Shown here piece after piece: positions 47,280 through 56,496 of a DNA stretch of 62,486 nucleotides (positions are counted from its first letter, which is position 1; every line of letters starts with the position of its first letter). The position numbers were made by a program, and so were the translations under genes. The notes beneath the pieces were generated by a model. The model worked only from the letters and a program-made list of their open reading frames with translations, searched no databases and was not told the origin of the DNA. Source of the stretch: a virus; IMG/VR virus record IMGVR_UViG_3300043395_001755, positions 1 to 62,486 of that record; one strand, given 5' to 3'.

Positions 47280-49774
47280 TAACTAAAAAATGAATCAAGG
47301 TTTACTGTTTTTTCTACGCTCCACCCAATTGAATCAAGAATAATCTTGAGTGGTTCTAGAAATGCTTTCTCAAATTGTAGGTCATAATCTATGTATTTGT
47401 CAAGATTAAGTTCTTTCGGAAACTCTTGAATGAAAGAGATCACATTTTCATGAATATGATTAGGTTTTTTTAAATAAACAAACTTAACTTTTTCTCCATT
47501 TTGAATTAGAGAATACTTATTAGTAAGTTTATTCTGTTTAATATAATGATTGAATAGAAGTGCTCCTCTAACTTGAATAGGTGTTTTGGGTGCATAGATG
47601 TTTGAAGAGGATGAATACTTTTGAACATCAGATGCTGAACGAGGAAATGAAATTTGCTCTGGGGGAAGTTTTTTAAATTCGGAGCGACATTTATCAATAA
47701 ACTCAATTACTTCATCTTCGGTTCCACTCATCATTAGTTTGAGTGCATCCTTAATCATCTTACGACAAGGTGCAGGAGTTGAAGATTTAACTGCTTCAAT
47801 ACCCATCATCTTAAGTTTGGGTTCTTCATAGCGAACACCCTCACTATCCCAGACATTCAAGATATAACGTTTTTTAGCAGTCCAGATTCCACGATCAGCA
47901 ATGTTCTCACGTTTCATCTGCATCTTCTGGTCATATGCATTCACATAATCCGCCAGTTCTTGGTAGCAACCTTCAATATATTTTTCAAGTTCCACCTTAC
48001 AGACCTTATCAAGGAACGAAACAATGCTTTCAGTAGTTTTCTCTCTTCCTTTGTATACAGTTTCAACCAAAGGGCCCATATTAAGATAAATGGAGTCAGT
48101 ATCTGAAGCAATAACATAATCAACGTCCTGAGTTTTAAGAAGTTTATTGATGTAATTATTCATTTTACTCTCAATCCAACGAATTGCAACCTGACCACTT
48201 AAAGTGATTGCTTCAGCATTTTCAAGTTTATAATAACGGAAATACTGGTTACCAATCGCACCATAAGCAGAGTTGAGAGAAATCTTCTTTGCCATCTGAA
48301 TATTGTTACAGCGAGCAATCTCTTTTACAAGTTCTTTATTCTTGGTCTTCTCATACTCTTTCTTTGCTTCAATCATTTTCTTTTTAAAAATGACGCGATC
48401 CTGGTACATTTTATCCATCAATTCAGGAAGAAATCCACGAACGTCTTTGCGGAACATTGCACCGTTTGCACATACTGCATAGTCCTTATACATTTCAAAC
48501 GTAATTTCTTTGTTCAGAATCTTATCAACTGTTACGGTTGGATGCCTTTGTTCAACAAGCGTCTCTGGACTTACGTTAAATTGCATAATCAAGTGAGGAT
48601 ACAGACTATTCAAGTCAAAGTTAACAACCCAATCATACATTCCTGGTTTTGGTTCTTTTACATAAGCACCAGCATACTTTTCATTCTTTTGAGTTTTACT
48701 TCTTGGAGGAATGACAATATTTCTTTTCTTCAGATAATTGTAGATAATATTATCCCACATTCGAACTTGATAAAACACATCAGCATAATTGACTTTAGCG
48801 TCATATGCCATTGTGAGGGCAAGTTCAATCAACTTCATCTTGTCTTCCAGACGGTCAACAAGTTCTACGTCAACAATGTTGTACTCAATAAACTTTTGCC
48901 ATCCTTGAGTATAGAAATCTTTGAATGTATCAAACTCAGAGTGATCAAGTTTTTTCTGTCCAAGTTCAACTTCAGCAATGTAATCAAGACGATATGATTC
49001 CTGTGCTTTATAAGTAAACTTTTTATAAAGGTCAAGATAATCAAGTTGAGTCATTCCACCAACATCAAATGTGGTGTGCTTACGTCCATTGATATAGACT
49101 TCTCCTTCGGTTACAAGTCCCCAGTTAGAGAAACGCTTCATTAGTTTCTCACCAAGAACACGATTCAGTCTCTTACAGATATAAGGAATATCATACAACT
49201 GAATGTTCCAACCAGTCACCACATCAGGGACATCAACCATCCAATAGTTAATGAAATGATTGAGAAGTTCGTATTCACTTGGACAGTAATGATAAGTCAC
49301 ATTACTTTGCTTATTATTAAATGGTTTAACACCCCAAGTAATAATTTCTTTAGTTGTATAATCCTGAATTGTAATTGCAAGAATTTCTTCAGAGCAAGAT
49401 TCTACATCAGGGAATCCTTGTTCCGATGCAACTTCAATATCTAAGGTTACAAGTTTGATTTTACTAATATCAAACTTGATCTCATCCTCTGGATACTTTT
49501 CTGAGATATATTGATAGATATATCGATCATTTCCGTAGATCTCAAACCCATCAATCTCATCATATTTTTTATAGAACTCCCGACAATCCTTAACTGTACC
49601 TGGATTGATTGGTTCTACTGCTTCTCCACCTAATGTTCTATACTTAGAATCTTTTTTAGTTTTTACATAAAGAGTTGGGAAGAACTCATCTCTTGTCTCA
49701 AATCTTTTACCATTTTCTACTCCACGAACCAAAAATTGATTTCCAATCAACTGAACATTAGTGTAAAATCTCAT
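47279..49774 (-). CDS. gp43: Family B DNA polymerase gp43
   Basis: An 831-residue polymerase with 3'-5' exonuclease. Exo I is [10 protein letters not shown]; polymerase motif A is [13 protein letters not shown], motif [18 protein letters not shown], motif [10 protein letters not shown]. The C-terminus carries the clamp-binding end [11 protein letters not shown]. The protein appears intact, without intein or intron. It is translated with the small gene upstream by a 4-bp overlap. Confidence 0.97.
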   Translation of the reverse strand: MRFYTNVQLIGNQFLVRGVENGKRFETRDEFFPTLYVKTKKDSKYRTLGGEAVEPINPGTVKDCREFYKKYDEIDGFEIYGNDRYIYQYISEKYPEDEIKFDISKIKLVTLDIEVASEQGFPDVESCSEEILAITIQDYTTKEIITWGVKPFNNKQSNVTYHYCPSEYELLNHFINYWMVDVPDVVTGWNIQLYDIPYICKRLNRVLGEKLMKRFSNWGLVTEGEVYINGRKHTTFDVGGMTQLDYLDLYKKFTYKAQESYRLDYIAEVELGQKKLDHSEFDTFKDFYTQGWQKFIEYNIVDVELVDRLEDKMKLIELALTMAYDAKVNYADVFYQVRMWDNIIYNYLKKRNIVIPPRSKTQKNEKYAGAYVKEPKPGMYDWVVNFDLNSLYPHLIMQFNVSPETLVEQRHPTVTVDKILNKEITFEMYKDYAVCANGAMFRKDVRGFLPELMDKMYQDRVIFKKKMIEAKKEYEKTKNKELVKEIARCNNIQMAKKISLNSAYGAIGNQYFRYYKLENAEAITLSGQVAIRWIESKMNNYINKLLKTQDVDYVIASDTDSIYLNMGPLVETVYKGREKTTESIVSFLDKVCKVELEKYIEGCYQELADYVNAYDQKMQMKRENIADRGIWTAKKRYILNVWDSEGVRYEEPKLKMMGIEAVKSSTPAPCRKMIKDALKLMMSGTEDEVIEFIDKCRSEFKKLPPEQISFPRSASDVQKYSSSSNIYAPKTPIQVRGALLFNHYIKQNKLTNKYSLIQNGEKVKFVYLKKPNHIHENVISFIQEFPKELNLDKYIDYDLQFEKAFLEPLKIILDSIGWSVEKTVNLDSFFS

Positions 49775-50022
49775 TCTTTAGTAAGGTCCTCGTATTTTTC
49801 AAGTAAAGTTGGAGTTGGGTCGGCAAGTGTAAGAATTTTATCCGAACTCATCATAAATGTAGTTTGTTTAGTGACACCAATTAGAAATGGTTCTAAAGTT
49901 TGATCACTTTTTACAACAAATGGTTTTGTGAGTTTACAATCTGGTTCTCCAAGTTCAGAAGTAACTTCGTCAATCTTGCTGATCAGAATCTGATTGTTCA
50001 GTAAACATAATACTTTGATCAT
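49771..50022 (-). CDS. Small protein, paralogue of its upstream neighbour
   Basis: An 83-residue beta-rich protein starting MIKVLCLLNNQILISKIDEV and ending [21 protein letters not shown]. Both its N- and C-terminal parts resemble the next upstream protein (LISDI, IVTIAEPTDEIKETYEN), so the two arose by duplication. It may be an Sm-like fold. Function unknown; overlaps that gene by 53 bp. Confidence 0.6.
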   Translation of the reverse strand: MIKVLCLLNNQILISKIDEVTSELGEPDCKLTKPFVVKSDQTLEPFLIGVTKQTTFMMSSDKILTLADPTPTLLEKYEDLTKE

Positions 50023-50347
50023 TTTCTTTTTCCTCTTTGTCTATACCCAAAATTTGATTTTCGTAGGTTTCTTTTATCTCATCTGTTGGTTCTGCAATAG
50101 TAACAATCCAATCAGGAGATATTTCTATGGTTTCTTGTTTTGAAAAAGATGGCCAAGATTGAAGAGAAACACTTACCTTATTTCCACCTTTTACACCATC
50201 TTCATCAAGGATCTTGTAAGTTCCATTAATGGACATTGTACAAGGTTTTTCTAACAAATAACAAACTAACGTATCTTCAACAAAGCCCTCTTTAATATCT
50301 GAGATGAGTTTCTCACCAGACTTTAATAGAACAAGTTTTACAGTCAT
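49970..50347 (-). CDS. Small protein at the head of the polymerase operon
   Basis: A 125-residue protein starting MTVKLVLLKSGEKLISDIKE, with beta-rich centre and an acidic Asp/Glu/Gln tail ending SDSDQQD. Paralogous to the 83-residue protein downstream. First gene behind a consensus promoter that leads into genes 43, uvsX and 41. Function unknown. Confidence 0.65.
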   Translation of the reverse strand: MTVKLVLLKSGEKLISDIKEGFVEDTLVCYLLEKPCTMSINGTYKILDEDGVKGGNKVSVSLQSWPSFSKQETIEISPDWIVTIAEPTDEIKETYENQILGIDKEEKENDQSIMFTEQSDSDQQD

Positions 50348-50368
50348 TTTTACTCCTTACCTCCCAGT

Positions 50369-50397
50369 ATTCTACCAACAAAAAAAGGAGGAGTCAA
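50369..50397 (-). promoter_or_regulatory. Promoter of the polymerase operon, nested in a terminator
   Basis: TTGACT (50397-50392), 17 bp, TAGAAT (50374-50369). The -35 sits in the 3' arm of the terminator hairpin, the spacer is its U-tract. Confidence 0.7.
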
Positions 50398-50421
50398 CCT
50401 GGATTTTGCCAGGTGCTCCTC
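50379..50421 (-). terminator. Terminator before the polymerase operon
   Basis: Stem GAGGAG/CTCCTC (50388-50393 and 50416-50421) with inner stem ACCTGG/CCAGGT, followed by seven T's on the minus strand. Confidence 0.8.
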
Positions 50422-50444
50422 GCGCCGACGATATTCAATTCTAT

Positions 50445-50630
50445 TTATTCTCCACCGTCTCCTCCACCACCATTACCTCCATCACCATCTCCATTACCAC
50501 CAGCACTTGAACGACTTCTTACAGGAACTGCTTTTCCTTTTGGAATTTTCTTTTGTTTTCCTTGAGAATGAACAGTATGTGGAACTGCTCCTTTATATGC
50601 AATTGTTTTGAACTCGTCGAAAGATTTCAT
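50445..50630 (-). CDS. Small protein with capsid-targeting-like start and glycine-rich tail
   Basis: A 61-residue protein starting MKSFDEFKTIAYKGA, a basic middle (QGKQKKIPKGKAVPVRSRS) and a Gly/Asp/Asn-rich end. The start recalls the MK-[ST]-[FY]-x2-F leader of internal head proteins, but no L/I-x-E cleavage site follows. Possibly a minor packaged protein. Confidence 0.5.
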   Translation of the reverse strand: MKSFDEFKTIAYKGAVPHTVHSQGKQKKIPKGKAVPVRSRSSAGGNGDGDGGNGGGGDGGE

Positions 50631-50643
50631 TTTTTATTTTTAT

Positions 50644-51078
50644 TTAGAGATAATCCTTTCGCTTGTGATGTTCAGGAACAATCTTCTTCAAGTTGACAGA
50701 GAGGAGTCCGTCTTCAAATGATACATCTGCGACTTCTGTATCGTCTGCCATTGTCCATGCTCTCTTGAAAGATCGTTGAGCCAATCCCTTATGGACATAG
50801 TTGGTATCGGATTCCTTATCCTCTTTTTGTCCTTCGACAAATAATTTACCATCTTGTGTATAGACATAGACCTCCTTCTTTTTAAATCCAGCAAGTGCAA
50901 GTTCAAGTCGTGATTCTACGTTACTGATTTGAACAAGATTATATGGTGGATAGTTGGAAGTAGTTTCATGAAGATTGAATAGACGATCAAAGTATTCGTC
51001 CATACCAATACTATTGCGAGTGATCCTGTCCATCAGAGCAGGAAGATCCGCAGAAGTATAACGCATTAGGTTAGTCAT
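50644..51078 (-). CDS. hsp20: Hsp20 small heat-shock protein
   Basis: A 144-residue alpha-crystallin chaperone. The core from about residue 45 has PPYNLVQISNVESRLELALAGFKKKEV and EGQKEDKES; the conserved GLAQRSFKRAWTMADDTEV and FEDGLLSVNLKKIVPE close it. IbpA-like. Strong AAGGAG before the ATG. It is common in T4-like cyanophages. TATAAT (51145-51140) lies upstream, after a terminator. Confidence 0.92.
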   Translation of the reverse strand: MTNLMRYTSADLPALMDRITRNSIGMDEYFDRLFNLHETTSNYPPYNLVQISNVESRLELALAGFKKKEVYVYTQDGKLFVEGQKEDKESDTNYVHKGLAQRSFKRAWTMADDTEVADVSFEDGLLSVNLKKIVPEHHKRKDYL

Positions 51079-51154
51079 TATGGTAGCTCCTTTTTAAAGC
51101 GAGTTTGTATTTTGTGGACCCTTTCGGCATCCATTACTAATTATACAAGAAACG

Positions 51155-51191
51155 AAAAAAAGAGGTATCGGTAAAACCGAACCTCTTTTTA
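51155..51191 (-). terminator. Terminator before hsp20
   Basis: A long hairpin AGAGGT-x-CGGT/ACCG-x-ACCTCT with a short loop and T runs on both sides, so it may work in both directions. It is followed by TATAAT (51145-51140). Confidence 0.75.
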
Positions 51192-51238
51192 GGGTGTTCC
51201 GACTTTTGTAGAGACCGCACGAAAGGTCTCATACTTAT

Positions 51239-51685
51239 TTATTCGGTTTCCTGACCCTTTCCTTTCTTACCAATATTATACTTTTGCTCCAGAATCCAGT
51301 CACCTTTATCCTTATAAGAAAGAACCTTGATTTGATTCAGGGGAGCAATATCTGCAACCTTATCTTGATTGACTACAGTAATAAGTCCCCAGTCAGCAAG
51401 AAGACGTGCGATGCGATTACGTCTCTGAACATCGTTCACAGTTAGATTTGCGTGTTTGCCGTCGAGTGCAAACAACTCTTTAAAGTGAACAATGTAGTAT
51501 CTACCTTGCTTGTGAAGAATATGGCAAGACTGATAAAGTTTTTTCTCCTTACGCGAAGCAACTCCGATACGAGTCAAAGTTTCACGAACCTTGAGGAAGT
51601 CATCAGGTTCATTAAGAATTACCTCTACCATTTGGTCTGAAGACCAATGGACTTCAGGTTCTACTGTTTGATGAGCAGTAGTCAT
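51239..51685 (-). CDS. regA: RegA translational repressor
   Basis: A 148-residue RNA-binding protein that represses translation of early phage mRNAs by covering their start regions. VEVILNEPDDFLKVRETLTRIG, LYQSCHILHKQGRYYIVHFKELFALDG and RRNRIARLLADWGL are characteristic. Overlaps gene 62 by 4 bp, as in T4. Confidence 0.93.
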   Translation of the reverse strand: MTTAHQTVEPEVHWSSDQMVEVILNEPDDFLKVRETLTRIGVASRKEKKLYQSCHILHKQGRYYIVHFKELFALDGKHANLTVNDVQRRNRIARLLADWGLITVVNQDKVADIAPLNQIKVLSYKDKGDWILEQKYNIGKKGKGQETE

Positions 51686-52050
51686 TTTGTTCCTCCAATT
51701 TCAAGTCGTTGTTTAATAAAATTAAGTTGTTCTTTATTTAGAATTTTCAAAGCTTGAGATGCCTTTTCATTACTATAACCATAGTATTGTTTAACGCATT
51801 CTAAATCTTTGACTTTATCCTTACGGAGCCAGGGAGAGAATCTCTTCTTTTTCCTTAGACTATTTAGATAAAACAAATATTGCATATCCTTATCAAGTTG
51901 GTGGTGCATATTCATTTCATTTGCAAAAAGAATGCAATCAATATGTCCAGATAAACATCTGTTAATAACAAAAGGAGGATAAGAACTGATATCTTCAGAC
52001 AGATCTTCTTTTGTAAAATTAATCGAATTTAACCAATCCTTCAGTTCCAT
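51682..52050 (-). CDS. gp62: Clamp-loader small subunit gp62
   Basis: A 122-residue subunit that joins the gp44 tetramer to load clamp gp45. It starts MELKDWLNSINFTKEDLSED and has PPFVINRCLSGHIDCILFANEMN and LRKKKRFSPWLRK, features of T4-like gp62. It overlaps dam by 32 bp; in T4, gene 62 follows gene 44 directly. Confidence 0.88.
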   Translation of the reverse strand: MELKDWLNSINFTKEDLSEDISSYPPFVINRCLSGHIDCILFANEMNMHHQLDKDMQYLFYLNSLRKKKRFSPWLRKDKVKDLECVKQYYGYSNEKASQALKILNKEQLNFIKQRLEIGGTK

Positions 52051-52873
52051 AATTCATCAAAAGCAATTCTTTTCTAGTTTTTTGTTCACGCATATATTCA
52101 CCAACTGAACGCATTGTATAAGTCAGATCAAACTCAGCAGCGTTCCATTTTCCACCAAGAAAACGATTCTTTATTAGTTGTTCTGAATTATAACTTACTA
52201 GTATATCCATATCACTAACATTACAATCAGCAGCAAACTTATCGTGATCAAATCCTTTGTGCATTGATCCCTTTCGCCCATAGAGATTATCCTTAATGTC
52301 ATAAGGAGGATCGAGATACATAAAAGCACCTTTGTTTCCATCCATCAGATAATCATACGAATAATTAGTTATACGCCACTTCGCAATCAACGAAGAATAC
52401 GCAGGCAGTTTTTCGATCCCGCGCAAACTAAAATTGGAGTTGGATGCTTGCTGAGAAAATGATGAACTCTCTGTAAGACCAGAAAAACTGCACTTATTGA
52501 CAACATAGAAAGCCACAGCACGATCAATGCTTGGTAAATCCTTGTCATTGACTTGCTCCTTTGCTTTAAGAAAAAGTTCTTTTGCCAAGACTGGAGTATT
52601 GTTTGTCGTCTTAAGATCTACAAGTTTATCTTTTAGGTCAGTACCAAACATCTGGAGTTGTTGCCAGAAGTTTACCAAAGGTTCATAAAGATCATTCACC
52701 CAAATATCTAGGTTGGGATACTTCTTTGTGATATAAATCGCAACACTTCCACCACCCAAAAATGGTTCACGGAACTCATCATAATTGCGAAGGTCAGGAA
52801 AGTAAGGTCCCATCTTTTCACAAGCACGAGATTTACCTCCTGGGTAGCGCAATGGCGTCTTAAGAGATTTCAT
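52019..52873 (-). CDS. dam: Dam-type DNA adenine methyltransferase
   Basis: A 284-residue D12-class N6-adenine methylase. LRYPGGKSRACEKM (8-21) and EPFLGGGSVAIYI are SAM-binding motifs; the catalytic motif is MYLDPPYDIKD. It probably methylates GATC or a similar site, for protection or regulation. It is inserted between genes 44 and 62, next to an unknown protein. Confidence 0.9.
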   Translation of the reverse strand: MKSLKTPLRYPGGKSRACEKMGPYFPDLRNYDEFREPFLGGGSVAIYITKKYPNLDIWVNDLYEPLVNFWQQLQMFGTDLKDKLVDLKTTNNTPVLAKELFLKAKEQVNDKDLPSIDRAVAFYVVNKCSFSGLTESSSFSQQASNSNFSLRGIEKLPAYSSLIAKWRITNYSYDYLMDGNKGAFMYLDPPYDIKDNLYGRKGSMHKGFDHDKFAADCNVSDMDILVSYNSEQLIKNRFLGGKWNAAEFDLTYTMRSVGEYMREQKTRKELLLMNYGTEGLVKFD

Positions 52874-53391
52874 TTTAAATCAAACTTTATACGATTTTTA
52901 AATTTTTCAATTTCAATAGGACTGAAAAAAGATCCATATAGTTTACCATATTTAAAGTCAACTTTTCTAACTTTATCAATTTGACCATTTGGTAAGTTTC
53001 TATCAGTAACTGGAAACTTTAAAATATCATTTTTCCAAGCAATAGCAAACTTGGTTAGATTATTATTAAACCACACCATTCCAAATTCAGGATATTCAAG
53101 ATACTTAGATTTTCTATCCAAAAAACTTAAGCATCTCCAATTAGATGGCCAATCATCTTTCCAAGTTTTGCACCTTTCAAGATCAAAAGCACATTTAAGT
53201 TGGTTGTCACAATAAACACCAATATCTACACCATACTTACCAAAAGGTTTTGTCACAATTTTACATTGGTCGGGATATTTATTGCAAAGAAATTTTACAA
53301 ATATTTTGCTTTCATTATTGTCATCAAAAGAATCAATTCTGTCTTGAAAAGTTCCATATTCAAAAATTGTATCTTTAGTGACTGTTTTCAT
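52870..53391 (-). CDS. Unknown protein beside dam, possible nuclease
   Basis: A 173-residue protein without clear family. KPFGKYGVDIGVYCDNQLKCAFDLERCKTW has spaced acidic residues (VDIG, then DLER) that loosely recall a PD-(D/E)xK core, though the lysine is replaced. Its start and stop overlap gp44 and dam by 4 bp each, so the pair looks like one inserted unit. A restriction or editing partner for Dam is a guess. Confidence 0.45.
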   Translation of the reverse strand: MKTVTKDTIFEYGTFQDRIDSFDDNNESKIFVKFLCNKYPDQCKIVTKPFGKYGVDIGVYCDNQLKCAFDLERCKTWKDDWPSNWRCLSFLDRKSKYLEYPEFGMVWFNNNLTKFAIAWKNDILKFPVTDRNLPNGQIDKVRKVDFKYGKLYGSFFSPIEIEKFKNRIKFDLK

Positions 53392-54332
53392 TTGAATTCA
53401 CACTCACACATAATTTCAGTTAATGCAGCAAGAAGATTTACTTCTTGGTCAGCCACGAACGCACATTGGTATTGATACTTAGCAATAATAAGAACGGCAG
53501 CAGGGATAGATTGGGGTTCAAGGCAATCAAAAGTGGCGTCATAAATCCTGCGAAGTAGACTGCTAGCATCGTTGTCCAAGTTGGAGACCACCCACTTTCT
53601 GACTTCAGTAAAGTTCTTATCTTTGAGATTTTTAATGAGTTCATTTACAGAAATGTCTGAGAAAGATGCAAGAATGCCCGAGTCGATTTTTCCTCCTGTA
53701 GAATACCTTTGGCATTCGTTAAGGACCCTACGAAAATCTGGGAAGTGTTTTGTAACAAGTTCCGCAACGACCTTTTCATCATATTCAATCTTTTCCGCAT
53801 CCAAAATTGATTGAAGTCGTTGAAAGAAACTACCTGCAAGTTGAACTCTTTGCTTCCCTTTGATGGTGAAGTCAATGACGGCACATCGGGAGTGAAGAGG
53901 TTCAATAATTTTGTTCTTGTAGTTGCAGGTGAAGATAAATCGGCAGTTGTTATAAAATGCCTCAATATTCGCCCGTAGTAGGAGTTGTACGTCGTTCCCT
54001 GTGTTATCAGCCTCATCGATGATGATGACTTTGTGTTTAGAAGATCCCGTAAGTGAGACGGTCGAAGCGAAGTTCTTTGCTTGGTTTCGTACAGTATCCA
54101 AGAAACGTCCTTCATCGGATCCATTGATAACATAACAATCTGCTCCCAATTCATTACACAAAGCTTTAGCAATGGTAGTTTTACCAATACCAGGAGGTCC
54201 AGCAAGAAGGAGATTAGGAATCTCTCCCTTTGCTACAAACTCCTTAAATGTTTTTTTAGTTTCATCAGGAAGAATACAGTCGTCAATTACTTGAGGACGA
54301 TACTTCTCCACAAAAAGAAATTCACTTGTCAT
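53388..54332 (-). CDS. gp44: Clamp-loader large subunit gp44 (AAA+ ATPase)
   Basis: A 314-residue ATPase. Start EFLFVEKYRPQVIDDCILP, Walker A LLLAGPPGIGKTT (about 40-52), Walker B VIIIDEAD and the SRC motif HSRCAVIDF are intact. It loads gp45 with gp62. Confidence 0.95.
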   Translation of the reverse strand: MTSEFLFVEKYRPQVIDDCILPDETKKTFKEFVAKGEIPNLLLAGPPGIGKTTIAKALCNELGADCYVINGSDEGRFLDTVRNQAKNFASTVSLTGSSKHKVIIIDEADNTGNDVQLLLRANIEAFYNNCRFIFTCNYKNKIIEPLHSRCAVIDFTIKGKQRVQLAGSFFQRLQSILDAEKIEYDEKVVAELVTKHFPDFRRVLNECQRYSTGGKIDSGILASFSDISVNELIKNLKDKNFTEVRKWVVSNLDNDASSLLRRIYDATFDCLEPQSIPAAVLIIAKYQYQCAFVADQEVNLLAALTEIMCECEFK

Positions 54333-54338
54333 AATAAT

Positions 54339-54857
54339 TTATTTAAATACTACCGTAAATGCCACTGTTAGTCTAGGAACATTACTAGTATTTTCCAACA
54401 CATAATGTTCTAAATTTGAAGGGAAAAACAAAATATCACCTTGAGTTACTTGTGGACAAATAATATTTTTATCAGTAAATTCAGTTTTGGAATGATATTT
54501 TTTATCATAGATTAGATAATGGACTGCTGTATAAGCGTAAATATCAGCGGTTCCATGTATATGTGGTTCTTGATATTGTCCTCTTTTATAATAATTATAC
54601 CATATATCACTTATATGACTAAGTTCAGTATTTTGAATTTTATTTAATTCGTTTATCAATTCATTAACAACTTTTTCATATTCATTACGCAAAAAAGAAA
54701 AATTAATTTGAGTAACGTCAAAATCATCATCATGAATTACATGGCAATCACAATTCCACCTATTTCTATGTGGAAATAGTTTATGATTTTCTTCTATAAT
54801 TTTAATATTATTTTGAACAAACTTCCGCGTCCATTTAAGATTTTTGACGTAAAACAT
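54339..54857 (-). CDS. 2OG-Fe(II) oxygenase-like protein
   Basis: A 172-residue protein. IWYNYYKRGQYQEPHIHGTAD gives a likely iron-binding HxH/HxD turn, AYTAVHYLIYD the core strand, GDILFFPSNLEHYV the distal histidine, and NVPRLTVAFTVVF the 2OG arginine. Seen in other cyanophages. Third such oxygenase in this window; substrate unknown. Confidence 0.75.
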   Translation of the reverse strand: MFYVKNLKWTRKFVQNNIKIIEENHKLFPHRNRWNCDCHVIHDDDFDVTQINFSFLRNEYEKVVNELINELNKIQNTELSHISDIWYNYYKRGQYQEPHIHGTADIYAYTAVHYLIYDKKYHSKTEFTDKNIICPQVTQGDILFFPSNLEHYVLENTSNVPRLTVAFTVVFK

Positions 54858-54921
54858 TATAATTTAAATAAAAGTTTTTTATTTTTATGGATAAAATATA
54901 GTCTTTAATAACTTGTCATAA

Positions 54922-55437
54922 TCAAATCCAATCAGGTTTTCTTTCAGGCATACGAAGATAATTATCAGCAACCCAAGGTTTGGATGCAATGTATCGTTTG
55001 TATGCTTCAAATGTATCAATAGTCTCGTCAAACTTCCATTCCTCGGGCATAGCACGAGCAAATGGAGTCACGTCTGTAATTTTACCTTTGGGAAACAAAT
55101 AGTATGCATCCACAAGGGTTTTATAGCAGGAGTGAGTTTTATTATACCGCAGGCAGTATTCATCGGACAAGTTCAATCCCCATTTAATTAACCAATAGGC
55201 ATTATGAATACTCTTCAGTGCCCACTTGGTACAGGGATGATTGCGGAATGCTCCTTTGTCGGTCTTGTAGGGCGTTCCATCTGCCTTAGGAAGAGTACCA
55301 TAACCGTGCCCCCACTTTTCTGATGCCACGATAGAGAGCATCTGGCAGCACTCTAGTGGCATCTTAACGATGTGTTTGTCGGGGAGGCAAATGGCACTTT
55401 CAGCAGGCCAAGGAGAAGTAACGAAGATGTTCATCAA
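54922..55437 (-). CDS. Phage protein with DKHIVKM motif, unknown function
   Basis: A 171-residue protein starting MNIFVTSPWPAESAICLPDKHIVKM and continuing ECCQMLS, NHPCTKWALKSIHNAYWLIKW-type (HPCTKWALKSIHNAYW) and LSDEYCLRYNKTHSC. This pattern of D-K-H-x-V-K-M then N-H-P-x-x-K-W is a recurrent phage family of unknown role, often near replication genes. It overlaps gene 45 by 4 bp. Confidence 0.65.
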   Translation of the reverse strand: MMNIFVTSPWPAESAICLPDKHIVKMPLECCQMLSIVASEKWGHGYGTLPKADGTPYKTDKGAFRNHPCTKWALKSIHNAYWLIKWGLNLSDEYCLRYNKTHSCYKTLVDAYYLFPKGKITDVTPFARAMPEEWKFDETIDTFEAYKRYIASKPWVADNYLRMPERKPDWI

Positions 55438-56099
55438 CCAAATGTAGAATCAGGCTCCAGAGCAATATAATAAGTCACATCGAACCCAGTATTCTTAAAT
55501 CGTGACAAAAGTTTAGAAGAAATTACAACCTCATAAGAACCAGGAATAATCTTGATGTTTTCTACCTTAAAGTTAAAGGTGAATACTTCATCAGTCTCAC
55601 CAACAACCACGGAGAAATCGTTGGAAGTATCGTTTTTCTTATCACGAACTACCAGTTTTACCACACCTGCTTCACCAACCACAGACAAGTCAGGAAGTTG
55701 ATACACAGCAGCAGCTTTAAGCAGTTTATCAAGTTCTTTGGTATCAAGAATGAAACAAACATCTTCTGAGGGAAGAGAGATAGATTTATCTGGGGGAGTA
55801 ACAATTACATTAGGATCTGCAAAGAAATATTTGGAACGAGAACGACCTTCTTTAATGACTACATAACCGTCATTTTGAAAATCAAGTTCAGCATTCTGGT
55901 GAAGGTTAAGACCATTCAGGAACTGATTGAGATCATAGATACCAAAATCCTTAGGCAGTTCTTCTTCAATTGTTGCCTCTGCGAGAATGTTCTTCATCAC
56001 AGAAATAGTACGAAGATTATTTCCTTCCTTGAACAGGATGGATTGATTAATGGAAGAAAAGTTCTTCAGTAGAGTCAGAGTTTTATCGGAGAGTTTCAT
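55434..56099 (-). CDS. gp45: Sliding clamp gp45
   Basis: A 221-residue trimeric processivity clamp. It starts MKLSDKTLTLLKNFSSINQS, as T4-like gp45 does, and shows two clamp-like halves with FILDTKELDKLLKAA in the second. It tethers gp43 and is required for late transcription in T4-like phages. Confidence 0.93.
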   Translation of the reverse strand: MKLSDKTLTLLKNFSSINQSILFKEGNNLRTISVMKNILAEATIEEELPKDFGIYDLNQFLNGLNLHQNAELDFQNDGYVVIKEGRSRSKYFFADPNVIVTPPDKSISLPSEDVCFILDTKELDKLLKAAAVYQLPDLSVVGEAGVVKLVVRDKKNDTSNDFSVVVGETDEVFTFNFKVENIKIIPGSYEVVISSKLLSRFKNTGFDVTYYIALEPDSTFG

Positions 56100-56104
56100 A
56101 ATAA

Positions 56105-56431
56105 TCAGCGAAATTCAGAGAGACCGTTATCTTTGCGAGTGTAATGCCCATCAAAGTGAAGAAGGAGCATAGCATAGTGAATTACTTTTAGCAAATCACG
56201 CTTGTTGCGTCCATCCTTATCACCATAGCGACTACCATACTTGATGATATTTGCCTGACAGAAATGTGCTGCCAGGTCTTTTGCTGCCATCAGGTCAATT
56301 GTTTGAACATCTTTATAGTCTTGTTCGTGACCACAGTAATGACTTCCGTAAGTACTGGTCACATAATCTTCAACATCTTTGAGAATCTTATCTTCGTTGT
56401 ATTTCCAGAGATGATTTTTTGTTTCAGTCAT
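56105..56431 (-). CDS. DUF3310-like small protein
   Basis: A 108-residue protein. DLMAAKDLAAHFCQANIIKYGSRYGDKDGRNKRDLLKVIHYAMLLL matches the family's core of N-x-I-K-Y-x2-R followed by a D-L-x-K-x-x-Y helix. ATG 56431 is chosen because a TATGAT -10 (56459-56454) overlaps the earlier ATG 56458. Function is not known; the family is sometimes linked to nucleotide metabolism. Confidence 0.65.
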   Translation of the reverse strand: MTETKNHLWKYNEDKILKDVEDYVTSTYGSHYCGHEQDYKDVQTIDLMAAKDLAAHFCQANIIKYGSRYGDKDGRNKRDLLKVIHYAMLLLHFDGHYTRKDNGLSEFR

Positions 56432-56457
56432 ATCAATAGTAAAAGTCGAATCAATCA

Positions 56458-56487
56458 TAAAAAGAGGGAAGGCACTTTTTACCTTCC
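56458..56487 (-). terminator. Terminator of cobS, followed by a -10 box
   Basis: Six-bp stem GGAAGG/CCTTCC (56467-56472 and 56482-56487), CTC then five T's, running into TATGAT. Confidence 0.65.
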
Positions 56488-56496
56488 ACAATTATA

